A stretch of 64,000 bases of DNA from contig LR590083.2 of assembly GCA_901457705.2 (NCBI GenBank), forward strand, positions 2,418,597-2,482,596. The letters are read 5' to 3'. The DNA is from Beijerinckiaceae bacterium RH AL1 (GTDB taxonomy: Bacteria > Pseudomonadota > Alphaproteobacteria > Rhizobiales > Beijerinckiaceae). The notes under the pieces were generated by a model, which worked only from the letters and a program-made list of their open reading frames with translations, searched no databases and had not been told where the DNA came from. The stretch's first letter is position 1. Every line of letters begins with the position of its first letter. Positions 1 through 9,503 of this stretch are shown here, one piece after another. Both the position numbers and the translations under genes were made by a program.

Positions 1-165
1 TTTGGCGGCAAACGGCGCCTCCAGCGTGCCGTTCGCCTTCAGAAGCGTCAGCAGCGTCGAGGAGCGCTGGTAGCCGATGCGCACCTGCGATGCCGCGGAG
101 GCGCCGGCCGGGCCCAGCACGGCGGCACCGATCAGGCCGAGGGCGCCGCGGCGCGTGATCGTCAT
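1..165 (-). CDS. Sulfonate/nitrate-type ABC transporter substrate-binding protein, N-terminal part (window edge)
   Basis: Only the first 55 codons lie in the window; the gene runs off the left edge. The start reads MTITRRGALGLIGAAVLG, a twin-arginine style signal sequence ending near ASA, followed by VRIGYQRSSTLLTLLK. That matches the start of mature SsuA-family periplasmic binding proteins. It lies 24 bases downstream of another SsuA-like gene on the same strand, so it is probably the last visible gene of the ssu operon and a second binding protein for the same or a related permease. The substrate (alkanesulfonate, taurine or similar) cannot be told from this fragment. Confidence 0.75.
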   Translation of the reverse strand, partial: MTITRRGALGLIGAAVLGPAGASAASQVRIGYQRSSTLLTLLKANGTLEAPFAAK

Positions 166-189
166 GCAAGCCTCCTCGGGGCTTCGGCG

Positions 190-1131
190 TCAGGCGCCGG
201 GCAGCGCGTCGGCGATCTTTATCGCCCGCGGGATCAGCCCGAGCTTGAAGAAGGTGTCGGCGAGCCTCTGCTGCTCGGCGGCGACGGCCTGGTCGACCGG
301 CTGCAGGTTCCAGGTCTGGCGCGCGACGGCGACGGCGACCACCGGCTCGGGCAGGCCGATGCCGGGCGCGAGCGCCGCGGCGGCGCCCTTCGGGTCGGCG
401 GTCGCCTGCTTGTCCATGTCGGTGATCGCGGCGCGCAGCGCCTGGATGATCGTCGCGTCGGTGAAGCGCTTGTTGCCGAGGTAGAACTGGCGGTTGCCGG
501 CGAGCCCGGTGCCGTCGACGAGCACGCGCGTCTTCACCGCTGCCTGTGCCGCGGCCAGGAACGGATCCCAGATCACCCAGGCGTCGACGCTGCGGCGCTC
601 GAAGGCGGCGCGGCCGTCCGGCGGCGAGAGGTAGACCGGCGTCACGTCCTTGGGGTTGATGCCCGCCTTCGCGAGCGAGGCGATGTAGAGCGCGTGGACG
701 TTCGAGCCCTTGTTGAAGGCGACCTTCTTGCCCTTCAGGTCGGCGAGCGTGCGGATCGGGCTGTCCTCGTGCACGAGGATCGCCTCGCCGCGCGGGGCCG
801 GCGGCTCGGTGCCGAGGTAGACGAGCGGCACGCCGGCGGCCTGCGCGAAGATCGGCGGCGTGTCGCCGGCCGTGCCGACGTCGATGGCGCCGGCGCCGAG
901 CGCCTCCATCAGCGGCGGCCCGGAGACGAACTGCCGCCACTCGACGCGCCAGCCCAGCGGCTCCAGCCGCTTCTCGAGCAGGCCGCTGGCGCGCAGCAGG
1001 ACGAGCGAGCCGTATTTCTGGATGCCGACGCGCAGCGTCTGCGCGGCAGAAGCCCGGCCGGGCGGTAAGGCGGCGAGCGCGGCGCCGGCGAGCGCCAGCG
1101 CGGCATCGCGACGGGTGAGCGCGGCGGTCAC
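190..1131 (-). CDS. ssuA: Aliphatic sulfonate ABC transporter substrate-binding protein
   Basis: A 313-residue periplasmic binding protein of the SsuA/TauA family that should deliver organosulfonates to the SsuBC permease. The N-terminus ([17 protein letters not shown], then ASA) is a Tat-like signal peptide. The mature start [18 protein letters not shown] and the internal [20 protein letters not shown] and KGSNVHALY stretches are typical of the family. I take the GTG at 1131 as start: it overlaps the stop codon of the monooxygenase gene by four bases (GTGA), which implies translational coupling. The longer reading frame upstream only overlaps ssuD in another frame. A second binding-protein gene follows 24 bases downstream. 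Confidence 0.88.
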   Translation of the reverse strand: MTAALTRRDAALALAGAALAALPPGRASAAQTLRVGIQKYGSLVLLRASGLLEKRLEPLGWRVEWRQFVSGPPLMEALGAGAIDVGTAGDTPPIFAQAAGVPLVYLGTEPPAPRGEAILVHEDSPIRTLADLKGKKVAFNKGSNVHALYIASLAKAGINPKDVTPVYLSPPDGRAAFERRSVDAWVIWDPFLAAAQAAVKTRVLVDGTGLAGNRQFYLGNKRFTDATIIQALRAAITDMDKQATADPKGAAAALAPGIGLPEPVVAVAVARQTWNLQPVDQAVAAEQQRLADTFFKLGLIPRAIKIADALPGA

Positions 1132-2312
1132 GAGGCGGCGACCCGCTTGTCGGAAGCAGCGCGCGTGTTGCCGATCATCTCGCCGAACGGGCCGCGATGC
1201 GTCGTGCCGACGCGCGGGGCGATCGTCGTGGCGGCGAGCGGCAGGCGCGGCAGCACCAGCTCGGCGAATCGATAGGCCTCCTCGAGGTGCGGGTAGCCGG
1301 ACATGATGAACGTGTCGATGCCCATCGCCATGTATTCCTTCATGCGCGTCGCGACCGTCTCGGGGTCGCCGACGAGCGCGGTGCCGGCGCCGCCGCGCAC
1401 CAGGCCGACGCCGGCCCACAGGTTCGGCGAGACCTCGAGCTTGTCGCGGTTGCCGCCGTGCAGCGCGGCCATGCGGTTTTGCCCCACACTGTCCATGCGG
1501 GCGAAGGCCTTCTGCGCCTCGGCGATCGTCGCGTCGTCGACGTGCTCGATCAGCTTGTTCGCTTCGCGCCAGGCCTCCTCGTTGGTCTCGCGCACGATGA
1601 CGTGGAGGCGGATGCCGAAGGACAGCTCGCGGCCCTGCCCGGCGGCGAGCTTGCGCATGTGCGCGACCTTCTCGCCGACGGCGGCCGGCGGCTCGCCCCA
1701 GGTGAGGTACTTCTGGACGATCTTCGCCGCGACGTCCTGGCCGGCCGGCGACGAGCCGCCGAAGTAGAGCGGCGGATGCGGCTGCTGCACCGGCGGGAAC
1801 AGCAGCTTCGAGCCCTTCACCTGCAGGTGCTTGCCGTCGTAGTCGAAGGTCTCGCCGGCGAGCAGGCGGGTGTAGATCTCCAAGAACTCGTCGGTGACGG
1901 CGTAGCGCTCGTCGTGGGCGAGGAAGATGCCGTCGCCGGCGTTCTCGGCGGGGTCGCCGCCGGTGACCACGTTGATGAGCAGGCGCCCGTTCGAGATGCG
2001 GTCGAGCGTCGCCGTCATGCGCGCGGCGACCGCGGGCGACTGCAGGCCCGGCCGTACCGCCACGAGGTAGCGCAGGCGCTTGGTCAGCGGCACGAGCGCC
2101 GAGGCGATGATCCAGGAATCCTCGCACGAGCGGCCGGTCGGCAGCAGCACGCCGTAGTAGCCGCAGTCGTCGGCGGCCTTGGCGACCTGCGTGAGGTAGT
2201 CGATCGTCACGTCGCGTGCGCCGAGCGTGGTGCCGAGGTAGCGGCCGTCGCCGTGCGTCGGCAGGAACCAGAGGACATTGGCCTTGTCGGCGGCTTGGGC
2301 GGAAGCGGTCAT
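1128..2312 (-). CDS. ssuD: FMNH2-dependent alkanesulfonate monooxygenase
   Basis: Luciferase-fold monooxygenase that uses reduced flavin and O2 to release sulfite from alkanesulfonates when sulfur is scarce. The sequence carries [16 protein letters not shown] near the N-terminus, [28 protein letters not shown] and YLTWGEPP, all typical of SsuD. From the ATG at 2312 it is 394 residues. That start is chosen because GGAG lies nine bases upstream, inside the codons of an alternative ATG at 2327 that has no good ribosome site. It sits between ssuB and ssuA on the same strand. No flavin reductase (ssuE) gene is visible in the operon. Confidence 0.92.
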   Translation of the reverse strand: MTASAQAADKANVLWFLPTHGDGRYLGTTLGARDVTIDYLTQVAKAADDCGYYGVLLPTGRSCEDSWIIASALVPLTKRLRYLVAVRPGLQSPAVAARMTATLDRISNGRLLINVVTGGDPAENAGDGIFLAHDERYAVTDEFLEIYTRLLAGETFDYDGKHLQVKGSKLLFPPVQQPHPPLYFGGSSPAGQDVAAKIVQKYLTWGEPPAAVGEKVAHMRKLAAGQGRELSFGIRLHVIVRETNEEAWREANKLIEHVDDATIAEAQKAFARMDSVGQNRMAALHGGNRDKLEVSPNLWAGVGLVRGGAGTALVGDPETVATRMKEYMAMGIDTFIMSGYPHLEEAYRFAELVLPRLPLAATTIAPRVGTTHRGPFGEMIGNTRAASDKRVAAS

Positions 2313-2368
2313 CTCGAAAGTCTCCATCGGGCCGGATCGCGGCAGGGCGCGGCTCCCGGCGATATAGG

Positions 2369-3160
2369 TCAGGCCGCGGCCTGCGGCGCCAGCAGATGCG
2401 ACAGGATCCGCGTTTCCAACGCGAGCGCGGATGGATCGCTCCGGTCGCGCGGGCGCGGGCGGCGCACCTCGACGTCGAGGCCGATGCGACCCTGCTCGAG
2501 CACGACGATGCGGTCGGCGAGCGCAACCGCCTCGCCGACGTCGTGGGTCACGAGGAGCGCGGTAAAGCCCTGGGCGAGGAACAGCCGCTCGATCAGCGCC
2601 TGCATCTCGAGCCGGGTCAGCGCATCGAGCGCGCCGAGCGGCTCGTCGAGAGCGAGGACGGAGGGGCCGGAGACCAGGGCGCGGGCGAGTGCCACGCGCT
2701 GCTTCTGGCCGCCGGAGAGCGTCGCCGGCCACGCGCCGGCGCGGTCCTCGAGCCCAACGTCGGCCAGCGCCGCGAGCGCCCTCTCGCGGGCGTCCGGCCG
2801 GCCCTGGCCGATGCCGACCGCGACGTTGTCGACGACCGAGGCCCACGGCAGCAGCCGCGGCTCCTGGAACATCAGGCGCACGCCGGAGCGGTCGGGCCGC
2901 TCGATCGGCGCGTCGCCGACCTGGACCGGGGCGCCGTCGGGCCGCTCGAGCCCGGTGAGCAGGCGCAGCAGCGTGCTCTTGCCGCAGCCGCTGCGTCCGA
3001 CCACGGCGAGGAACTGCCCGGCCGGGACGTGGAGGTGGAGGTTGTCGATGACCAGCCGGTCGCCGAACGACTTCGACAAGCCGCGCGCGGTGATCGACAG
3101 CGGCCGGCTGCGCTCGGGCGCGCGATGCGCGGCGGGGCGCGTCTCGACGGCGACGGTCAT
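2369..3160 (-). CDS. ssuB: Sulfonate ABC transporter ATP-binding protein
   Basis: A 263-residue cytoplasmic ATPase that powers the SsuC permease. Walker A is GRSGCGKST (about residues 54-62), the Q-loop region reads [11 protein letters not shown], the signature is LSGGQKQR, Walker B runs into [11 protein letters not shown], and the switch histidine is in LLVTHD. The EPRLLPW stretch is characteristic of nitrate/sulfonate/taurine importers. Its ATG overlaps the ssuC stop by four bases (ATGA), so the two are translationally coupled. The C-terminal 30 residues (after EVRRPRPR) are poorly conserved. Confidence 0.92.
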   Translation of the reverse strand: MTVAVETRPAAHRAPERSRPLSITARGLSKSFGDRLVIDNLHLHVPAGQFLAVVGRSGCGKSTLLRLLTGLERPDGAPVQVGDAPIERPDRSGVRLMFQEPRLLPWASVVDNVAVGIGQGRPDARERALAALADVGLEDRAGAWPATLSGGQKQRVALARALVSGPSVLALDEPLGALDALTRLEMQALIERLFLAQGFTALLVTHDVGEAVALADRIVVLEQGRIGLDVEVRRPRPRDRSDPSALALETRILSHLLAPQAAA

Positions 3161-3990
3161 CGCGCGGCCCTCGCGTAGACGGGATTCCAGCGCAGGAAGC
3201 GGCGCTCCAGCAGGCGCACCGTCGAGTCCGCGCCCTTGCCGAGCAGCGCGTAGATCAGGATCGCCAGCACGATGACGTCGGTCTGCATGAACTCGCGCGC
3301 CTGCATCGCCATGTAGCCGATGCCGGACTGCGCGGCGATCGTCTCGGCGACGATCAGCGTCAGCCAGGTGATGCCCAGCGCATAGCGCAGCCCGACGAAG
3401 ATCGACGGCAGCGCGCCGGGCCAGATCACCCGGCGGAACAGCGCCGCCGGGCCCATGCCGTAGCTCCTCGCCATCTCGACGAGCTGCGGATCGACGTCAC
3501 GAATGCCGTGCAAGGTGTTGATGTAGATCGGAAAGAAGACGCCGAGCGAGACGAGGAAGAGCTTCGCGCCCTCGTCGATGCCGAACCACAGGATGACGAG
3601 GGGGATGAGCGCCAGATGCGGCACGTTGCGCACCATCTGCAGCGTCGTGTCGGTGAAGGCGTCGGACCAGCGCGACAGGCCGTTGGCGATGCCGAAGGCG
3701 AGCCCGATGCCGCCGCCGACGGCGAGGCCGGCGAGCGCCCGCAGCGCGCTGGTCTCGAGGTTGGTGACGAGCTCGCCACTCGCCGTGAGCCGGTAGGCGG
3801 CGCGGCCGATGTCGAGCGGGTTGGGCAGGATGGTCGAGGACAGAAAGCCGGTCGACGCAGCGAGCTGCCAGGCCGCGATGAGCGCCGCCGGCAGGAGCCA
3901 TCCGATCCAGGCGGCCGGCGCGATCCTGCGGCGCGGGCGCCGTGCCGTTGCCCTGGCCTCGGTGCCGCTCAACGCGAGACTGTCGCTCAT
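3157..3990 (-). CDS. ssuC: Sulfonate ABC transporter permease
   Basis: Inner-membrane permease of the BinPDT type, 277 residues from ATG 3990, which has AAGGG just upstream. The open frame continues another 39 codons upstream without good start context. Membrane spans include [18 protein letters not shown] and [14 protein letters not shown]. The EAA-loop stretch [22 protein letters not shown] contacts SsuB. It is the first gene of the ssu operon; the 177 bases upstream to the secretion exporter gene should hold the promoter. A 7-bp hairpin (arms 4092-4098 and 4106-4112) lies there, function unknown. Confidence 0.9.
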   Translation of the reverse strand: MSDSLALSGTEARATARRPRRRIAPAAWIGWLLPAALIAAWQLAASTGFLSSTILPNPLDIGRAAYRLTASGELVTNLETSALRALAGLAVGGGIGLAFGIANGLSRWSDAFTDTTLQMVRNVPHLALIPLVILWFGIDEGAKLFLVSLGVFFPIYINTLHGIRDVDPQLVEMARSYGMGPAALFRRVIWPGALPSIFVGLRYALGITWLTLIVAETIAAQSGIGYMAMQAREFMQTDVIVLAILIYALLGKGADSTVRLLERRFLRWNPVYARAAR

Positions 3991-4167
3991 TTCAGCCCTT
4001 GTTCCAGTACCCGCGACCGACGCGCGGACGCATGTCTGAAAAGTGGCGTATGTCGAACGAAAGGTCGAGGAAACAGCCGTTTGAATTGGCGGGCGTTTCG
4101 AGAACAAACGCCGTGGCGCCGGGCGTCTTCGGAGTGCTTCCTGCTAAACCGCCGAGACGGGGCGGCT

Positions 4168-5949
4168 CTACTCCGCCGCCTCGACGAACGCGGGCTTTTG
4201 CGCGGGCTGCTTGAGAGCGGGCTCCTTGGCGGCCGGTGGGGCGGGCGGCGGCTGCGTGGCGAGCTGAGGCAGGACGACGTCGCGGGCGCCAAAAGCCTGG
4301 ACGCGGCCTTCGTTGATGATCATCACCTTGTCGACGGCGGCGAGCGCGCTCGGGCGATGCGCGATGATCACCGCCATGCCGCCGCGGGCGCGCACGTCGG
4401 CGATCGCCCGCGTCAGCGCCGCCTCGCCCTCCGTGTCGAGGTTGGAGTTGGGCTCGTCGAGCACGAGCAGGAACGGGTCGTCGTAGAGCGCGCGGGCGAG
4501 CGCGATGCGCTGGCGCTGGCCGCCCGACAGCAGCGCGCCGCCGGGGCCGACCTGCGTCTCGTAGCCGTCCGGCATGCGCAGGATCATCTCGTGCACGCCC
4601 GCCTTGTCGGCGGCCTGCAGGAGCTTGCCGGCGTCGGCCTGGCGGAAGCGCGCGATGTTCTCGGCGATCGTGCCGGGGAGCAGCTCGACATCCTGCGGCA
4701 GGTAGCCGATCGCCCGGCCGAGCACGTCGCTCTCCCACTGGTCGAGCTCGGCGCCGTCGAGGCGGATGACGCCGCGGGCCGGCGGCCACAGGCCGACGAG
4801 GGCGCGGGCGAGCGACGACTTGCCGGAGCCGCTCGGCCCGATCACCCCCATCGCGCTGCCGGCCTCGAGCGCGAAGCTGACGTCGAAGAGGACAGGCGCC
4901 TCGCGGCCGGCGGCGAGCAGGCTCATCGCGGTGACGCGCAGGTGGCGCATCGGCGCCGGCAGCGGCGTGCGCTCGCGCGGGCGCGGCTCCTCGGCGAGCG
5001 CCGCGCCGAGCCGGCGCAGGCTGTGGCGGGCGCCGATCAGGCTCTTCCAGTTGGCGATCAAGAGCTCGACAGGAGCGAGGGCGCGCACCGTGAGGATCGT
5101 CGCCGCCAGCATGATGCCGGCCGTCGCCTCGCGCTCGATGACGAGCCAGGCGCCGAGCGCCAGCAGGCCCGACTGCAGGAGGATGCGGAACGAGCGCAGG
5201 AGCGTGCCGAAGACCGCGGCGATGTCGGCGGAGACCGCCTGCTCGCGCCGGGTGACGGCGTTGGCCGCCTCGAAGCGCTCGCCCATCACCGCGACCATGC
5301 CGAGGGCGCGCAGCAGGCCGGCGTTGTCGCGCATCGTGTCGGCGAAGCGACGGCGGGCGTTGGCGGCATCGAAGGCGCGCTCGGTCGGGCCGCGCAGCAT
5401 CGCCTCCGTAAGCACCGCAAGCAGGCAGAGCATGATCACGCCGCCGAGCACCGCCCAGCCCATCATCGGGTGGAACAGGAAGCAGACGGCGACGTAGATG
5501 CCCATCCACGGCAGGTCGAAGAGCGCGGTCAGCGCCGAGCCGGAGGCGAAGCCGCGCAGCACGTCGAGGTCGCGCACGCACTGGTCGGCATCGCCGCGTG
5601 CGCCGGCATGCTGCTCGCGCCGCAGCAGCACGGCGAAGACGCGCGGCGACAGCTCCTCGTCGACGAGCAGCCCGAGCCGCGTGAGGATGCGGGCGCGCAG
5701 CACCTCCAGAGTGGCGAGGAAGGCAATCATCAGCGCGACGAGCGCGAACAGCGCGACGAGGGTCGGCAGGCTGCGGGACGGCAGGACGCGGTCGTAGACC
5801 TGCAGCATGAACAGCGGGCTCGACAGCATCAGCAGGTTGATGAGGCAGCTCGTCAGCATCAGCACGCCGAGCGTCGGCCGCATCGCGGCGAGAATCGGGC
5901 CGAAGTCTGGGTGCGCCCAGATACGGGCCGCACGGGTCTGCGCGGTCAT
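4168..5949 (-). CDS. Type I secretion system permease/ATPase (PrtD/HlyB family)
   Basis: A 593-residue fused membrane and ATPase subunit that would energise one-step export of a protein from cytoplasm to outside. The N-terminal half has about six membrane spans (MLTSCLINLLMLSSPLFMLQVYDRVLPSRS is the PrtD hallmark start, split here by family convention). The C-terminal half has Walker A GPSGSGKSS, signature LSGGQRQRI, Walker B LLVLDEPNSNLD and the H-loop IIAHRPS. The tail after residue 560 is Pro/Ala/Lys-rich. No HlyD/PrtE-type adaptor or TolC gene adjoins it, so the remaining subunits must lie elsewhere. The repeat protein gene 82 bases upstream on the same strand is the obvious candidate substrate, although a terminator separates them. 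Confidence 0.88.
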   Translation of the reverse strand: MTAQTRAARIWAHPDFGPILAAMRPTLGVLMLTSCLINLLMLSSPLFMLQVYDRVLPSRSLPTLVALFALVALMIAFLATLEVLRARILTRLGLLVDEELSPRVFAVLLRREQHAGARGDADQCVRDLDVLRGFASGSALTALFDLPWMGIYVAVCFLFHPMMGWAVLGGVIMLCLLAVLTEAMLRGPTERAFDAANARRRFADTMRDNAGLLRALGMVAVMGERFEAANAVTRREQAVSADIAAVFGTLLRSFRILLQSGLLALGAWLVIEREATAGIMLAATILTVRALAPVELLIANWKSLIGARHSLRRLGAALAEEPRPRERTPLPAPMRHLRVTAMSLLAAGREAPVLFDVSFALEAGSAMGVIGPSGSGKSSLARALVGLWPPARGVIRLDGAELDQWESDVLGRAIGYLPQDVELLPGTIAENIARFRQADAGKLLQAADKAGVHEMILRMPDGYETQVGPGGALLSGGQRQRIALARALYDDPFLLVLDEPNSNLDTEGEAALTRAIADVRARGGMAVIIAHRPSALAAVDKVMIINEGRVQAFGARDVVLPQLATQPPPAPPAAKEPALKQPAQKPAFVEAAE

Positions 5950-5981
5950 TGGGCCTCTGCGCGCGAGTGACGGTCAGAATG

Positions 5982-6025
5982 AAAAAAAGAACGCGCCGCC
6001 GGCTCGGAACACGAGCCGGCGGCGC
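5982..6025 (-). terminator. Strong intrinsic terminator after the repeat-protein gene
   Basis: A perfect 14-bp GC-rich stem (arms 5993-6006 and 6012-6025, loop GAACA) is followed on the minus strand by seven T (5982-5988). It sits between the stop of the repeat protein (6032) and the ATG of the exporter (5949). Transcription from the repeat gene would mostly stop here, with any exporter mRNA coming from read-through or another promoter. Confidence 0.85.
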
Positions 6026-6031
6026 TCGAGG

Positions 6032-9000
6032 TCAGACCGCGTGCGCGAGCCCGTGCAGGGGATCGGCGTGGGCGACCGGCACGTCGACGTGCGCGATGCC
6101 GAGGTCGAGGCCGTGCACGGCGCTTGCCGCTGGGGTGCCGGCCGTCGACGTCGCCGCAGACGCGACCGAGGAGGCGAGGCCCGTCAGTGCATCGAGCCCG
6201 ACGCCGCCGGTCGTCGGCACGTGGATGCTGTCGGGCAGGATCGAGATGGCAGCCACCGTCGGCGCCGGCGTGCCGGCACTGCCGGCGCTGGCGTCGACGA
6301 GATGGGGCGTGTCGCTGCCGTTGGACAGCACGTTGAGGCCGAGCCCGCTCGTCGGCGTCTCGGGGCCGACGTGCACGGTGAGGACGTCGTGGCTCGTGCC
6401 GCCCGTGGCGCCGCCGGCGAGACCGCCGACAAGGCCCGTGACGGTCGAGACGAGACCGGAGCCCGCGCCGCCGCCCGTCGCGCCTGACGTGAGCGAGCCC
6501 ACCGTGCTCACCGCATCGCCGAGCGCATGCGTCGCCGTGTCGGCGAGGCCGGAGCCCGCGCCGAGGCCCGTCGCGCCGGAGGTGAGCGAGCCGACAAGAT
6601 GCGTCGCGGTGTCGACGATGCCGGAGCCGCCGCCCGTGCCCGTCGCACCCGAGGTCAGCGAGCCGAGCGTGCTCGTCGCATCGCCGACGGCGTGCGTCAC
6701 CGTGTCGACGAAGCCGGAGCCGCCGCCAAGACCCGTCGCGCCGGAGGTGAGCGAGCCGAGCGTGCTCGTCGCATCGCCGACGGCGTGCGTCACCGTGTCG
6801 GCGAGGCCGGAGCCGCCGCCGAGGCCCGTCGCGCCGGAGGTGAGCGAGCCAAGCGTGCTCGTCGCGTCGCCGACGGCGTGAGTCACCGTGTCGACGAGGC
6901 CGGAGCCGCCGCCGAGGCCCGTCGCGCCGGAGGTCAGCGAGCCCAGCGTGCTCGTCGCATCGCCGACGGTGTGGGTTACCGTGTCGACGAGGCCGGAACC
7001 GGCACCAAGGCCTGTTGCGCCGGAGGTCAGCGAGCCCAGCGTGTCGCCGACAGTGTGCGTCACGGTGTCGACGAGGCCGGAGCCCGCGCCCAGGCCCGTC
7101 GCGCCGGAGGTCAGCGAGCCCAGCGTGCCCGTTGCGTCGCCGACGGTGTGCGTCACCGTATCGACGAGGCCGGAGCCGGTGCCGAGGCCCGTCGCGCCGG
7201 AGGTCAGCGAGCCCAGCGTGCCCGTCGCGTCGCCGAGGGTGTGCGTCACCGTATCGACGAGGCCGGAGCCCGTGCCGAGGCCCGTCGCACCGGAGGTGAG
7301 CGAGCCCAGCGTGCCCGTGGCATCGCCGACGGTGTGCGTCACCGTGTCGACGAGGCCGGAGCCGCTGCCGAGGCCCGTCGCGCCCGAGGCCAGCGAACCG
7401 AGCGTGCTCGTCGCGTCGCCGACGGCGTGCGTCACCGTGTCGACGAGGCCGGAGCCGGCACCAAGGCCCGTCGCGCCTGACGTGAGCGAGCCCAGCGTGC
7501 CCGTCGCATCGCCGACGAGGTGCGTCGCGGTGTCGAGAAGGCCGGCGCCGGCCGCGATCGGGGTCGCCGTGCCGACGACGTCGCCGACGAGGCCCGTGGC
7601 CGTCCCCACAAGGCCGCTTCCGAGATCGGTGCCGGCCGAGACCAGGTCGCCGGCCGTCGAGGTCGCGGCGTTCACGGCGTCGCCGACCAGGCCGGACGAC
7701 GTCCCGGTCAAGCCGCCGCCGAGGCCGGACCCCGTCGAGGTCAGGTCGCCGAGGGTCGAGCCGGCGGCGCTTGCGACGTCGCCGACGAGTCCACCCGCCG
7801 CGGCGGGCACGCCCGAAAGCGTCGAGGTCACGGTGCCGAGGACGCCGGTGGCATCGCCGAGCTCACCGCCAACGGCACCGAGAGTGCCGGTGATCGGCGC
7901 CGTCAGGCCGGAGGCCGCGCCGAGCGCGGTGCTCGCGGCATCGCCGACGACCTGGCCGACCATGGAGACCGGGCCGGTGACGGGGCTCGTCATGCCGCCG
8001 AGGTTGGCGTCGCCGAGCACACTCGCCACCTCGGACGCGATGGTGCCGACGATGGGCCCGAGCGTGCCGACCGTCGTGGCGATCTCGCCCGGCAGCGGGG
8101 CCAGGCCGGCGGGCAAGGCCGAGCCGAGAGCGCCCGGGATCGTCGCCTCGACAACATGCAGCACATCGTTCGTGATCGTACCAAGGGGAAGCTGCGAGAG
8201 GGTCTGGACGAAGTTGCCGGCGTTGCCGAGGGATCCGACAGCAGGGTGCCCGCGGCGAGATCGTTGGCGACGCCGTTGGCGAGGTACTGCGCGGCGTTGA
8301 CGATGTTGCTCAGGTCGGTCGGGATCGCCGCCACGTCCGACGTGTTGCCGGAGAGCAGGTCGGTCGGCGCGTCGAGGACATTGGTGAGGAGGTTGCCCTG
8401 GCCGATGTTCCCGAGCCCGACGGTCCCGCCGAGGTTGGTCACGCCGTGCACGGTGCCGATGAGGCCGCTCTGGTCGGCGGCCGCCTCCAGCTGGAAGTGG
8501 AGCGCGTTGACGACGTCGTTCGCGGCGCCGGCCAGCGGCGTGCCCGAGAGGCTGCCATCCGTGGACGGCAGGACCGAGCCGAGGCCGCCCTGGGCCGTCG
8601 CCTCGACGCCCTGCGTCACGTCGTTTGCGATCGAACCGACGGGGATCTGCGACAAGGTATGCGCGAAGTTCCCGACGTTGCCGACGGGGTCCGCCAGGAA
8701 GGTGCCCGCCGCGAGATCGTTCTGGACGCCGGTGGCGAGGTACTGCACGGCGCTGTCGATGTGGCTCGCGTCGCTCGGGATCGCGGCCACGCCGGCCGTG
8801 TTGCCGGAGAGCAGGTTGGCCGGCGCGTCGGCGACGTGGGTGACGAGGTTGCTCTGGCCGATGTTCCCGAGCCCGACCGTCCCGCCGAGGTTGGTCACGC
8901 CGTGCACGGTACCGATGAGGCCGCTCTGGTCGGCGGCCGCCTCCAGCTGGAAGTGGAGGGTGTTGATGACGTTGTTCGCGGCGGCTGCCAGCGGGGTGTC

Positions 9001-9156
9001 CGAGACGCCGCTGTCCGTCGTGTCGCTCGATGTCGGATCGAGAAGCCCGACAAGGGCCGCGGGCGCGGCCGCCTGTGCGGCGGTATCGGTCTGGTTCGGC
9101 AGCAGTGCGTCGGCGCCAGCCAGGATCTGGGTCGCCCGCAACGTATCAATGGCCAT
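6032..9156 (-). CDS. Large Gly/Thr/Ser/Val-rich repeat protein, candidate type I secretion substrate (one frameshift)
   Basis: I do not recognise a named family. Read as one gene it encodes about 1041 residues, but the frame breaks near 8230: residues from 9156 run in one frame and those from about 8230 to 6032 in another. A 152-residue N-terminal module (with LHFQLEAAADQSGLIGTVHG) occurs twice in tandem, and comparing the copies shows the second has lost one base (GACGGGGTCC versus GAGGGATCC). After a variable stretch come about twelve copies of a 31-residue unit (GSGLVDTVTHTVGDATGTLG, then SLTSGATGLG), some shortened. The unique C-terminus ends HGLAHAV. There is no Sec signal peptide, few charged residues and no cysteine in the repeats. 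With an adjacent exporter this suggests a secreted, possibly surface or matrix, fibre-like protein. Function is inference. Confidence 0.75.
6400..7550 (-). repeat. Tandem 93-bp repeats, about twelve units, within the repeat-protein gene
   Basis: The unit encodes 31 residues of the pattern GSGLVDTVTHxVGDATxT-LGSLTSGATGLGx. Units are near-identical in the middle of the array and more diverged or shortened at the 3-prime end (one lacks three residues, one lacks about seven, and the last is about 22 residues). Such arrays expand and contract by recombination, so the copy number here may vary between strains or be misassembled. Confidence 0.9.
8080..9000 (-). repeat. Two tandem 456-bp modules in the 5-prime part of the repeat-protein gene
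   Basis: The sequence starting near 8990 and that starting near 8534 align at an exact 456-base offset. Long stretches match at DNA level, for example the segment encoding QLEAAADQSGLIGTVHGVTN. The second copy carries the single-base loss near 8230 that breaks the reading frame. Confidence 0.85.
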
Positions 9157-9450
9157 GCATCACCTCCCAAGAGCGTGTCGCCACTCTAACGCGCGACGGC
9201 GCTGCGGATGCGGCCAAAAACTCCTGACGGCTAATGGAGCTTGATGTATAAGCCGGAGTCTTTTCCCGATTTTTTGCTGTTTATTTAATTCAAAGGCACG
9301 GATGCTTGCAACTGCGGGACATTCTGCCGAATAGATGACCTATCGTCAAGTCACGGGCTTGCTCCGAAACGGCACGACGGGCCGCAAGGGGTTGTGCAGG
9401 CGATGCCGCACGGCGGCCGATCGGCAGGCCGCATCGGGTGGCCTCAAACG

Positions 9451-9477
9451 AAAAAGGCGCCCCAAACGGGCGCCTTT
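9451..9477 (-). terminator. Intrinsic terminator of ctrA
   Basis: A 10-bp stem AAAGGCGCCC/GGGCGCCTTT (arms 9453-9462 and 9468-9477, loop CAAAC) is followed on the minus strand by TTTTTCGTTT. It lies 27 bases beyond the ctrA stop. The remaining 9157-9450 stretch holds no gene; an AT-rich block at 9241-9300 probably carries the repeat-protein promoter. Confidence 0.85.
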
Positions 9478-9503
9478 CCGATCCGATCCGGCCTGTCGCA
9501 ACG

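Noticed and set aside
190-2526. A 778-codon minus-strand frame covering ssuA and part of ssuD
   Set aside because: Only the last 313 codons are SsuA; the rest is an out-of-frame reading of ssuD.
4092-4112. 7-bp hairpin as terminator of the exporter gene
   Set aside because: Stem is short, and neither strand has a T run after it; left as a possible regulatory structure in front of ssuC.
3508-5970. An 820-codon plus-strand frame opposite the secretion exporter and ssuC
   Set aside because: Antisense shadow of two recognised genes, with low-complexity Arg/Glu/Asp composition.
6400-7550. CRISPR array
   Set aside because: Repeats are 93 bp, contiguous and in a coding frame, with no spacers and no cas genes.
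6527-8300. Plus-strand open frames opposite the 93-bp repeats, with periodic Pro/Glu/Val translations
   Set aside because: The repeats lack stops in several frames because the unit length is a multiple of three; only the minus frame continues from a good start into a unique C-terminus and neighbours the exporter.
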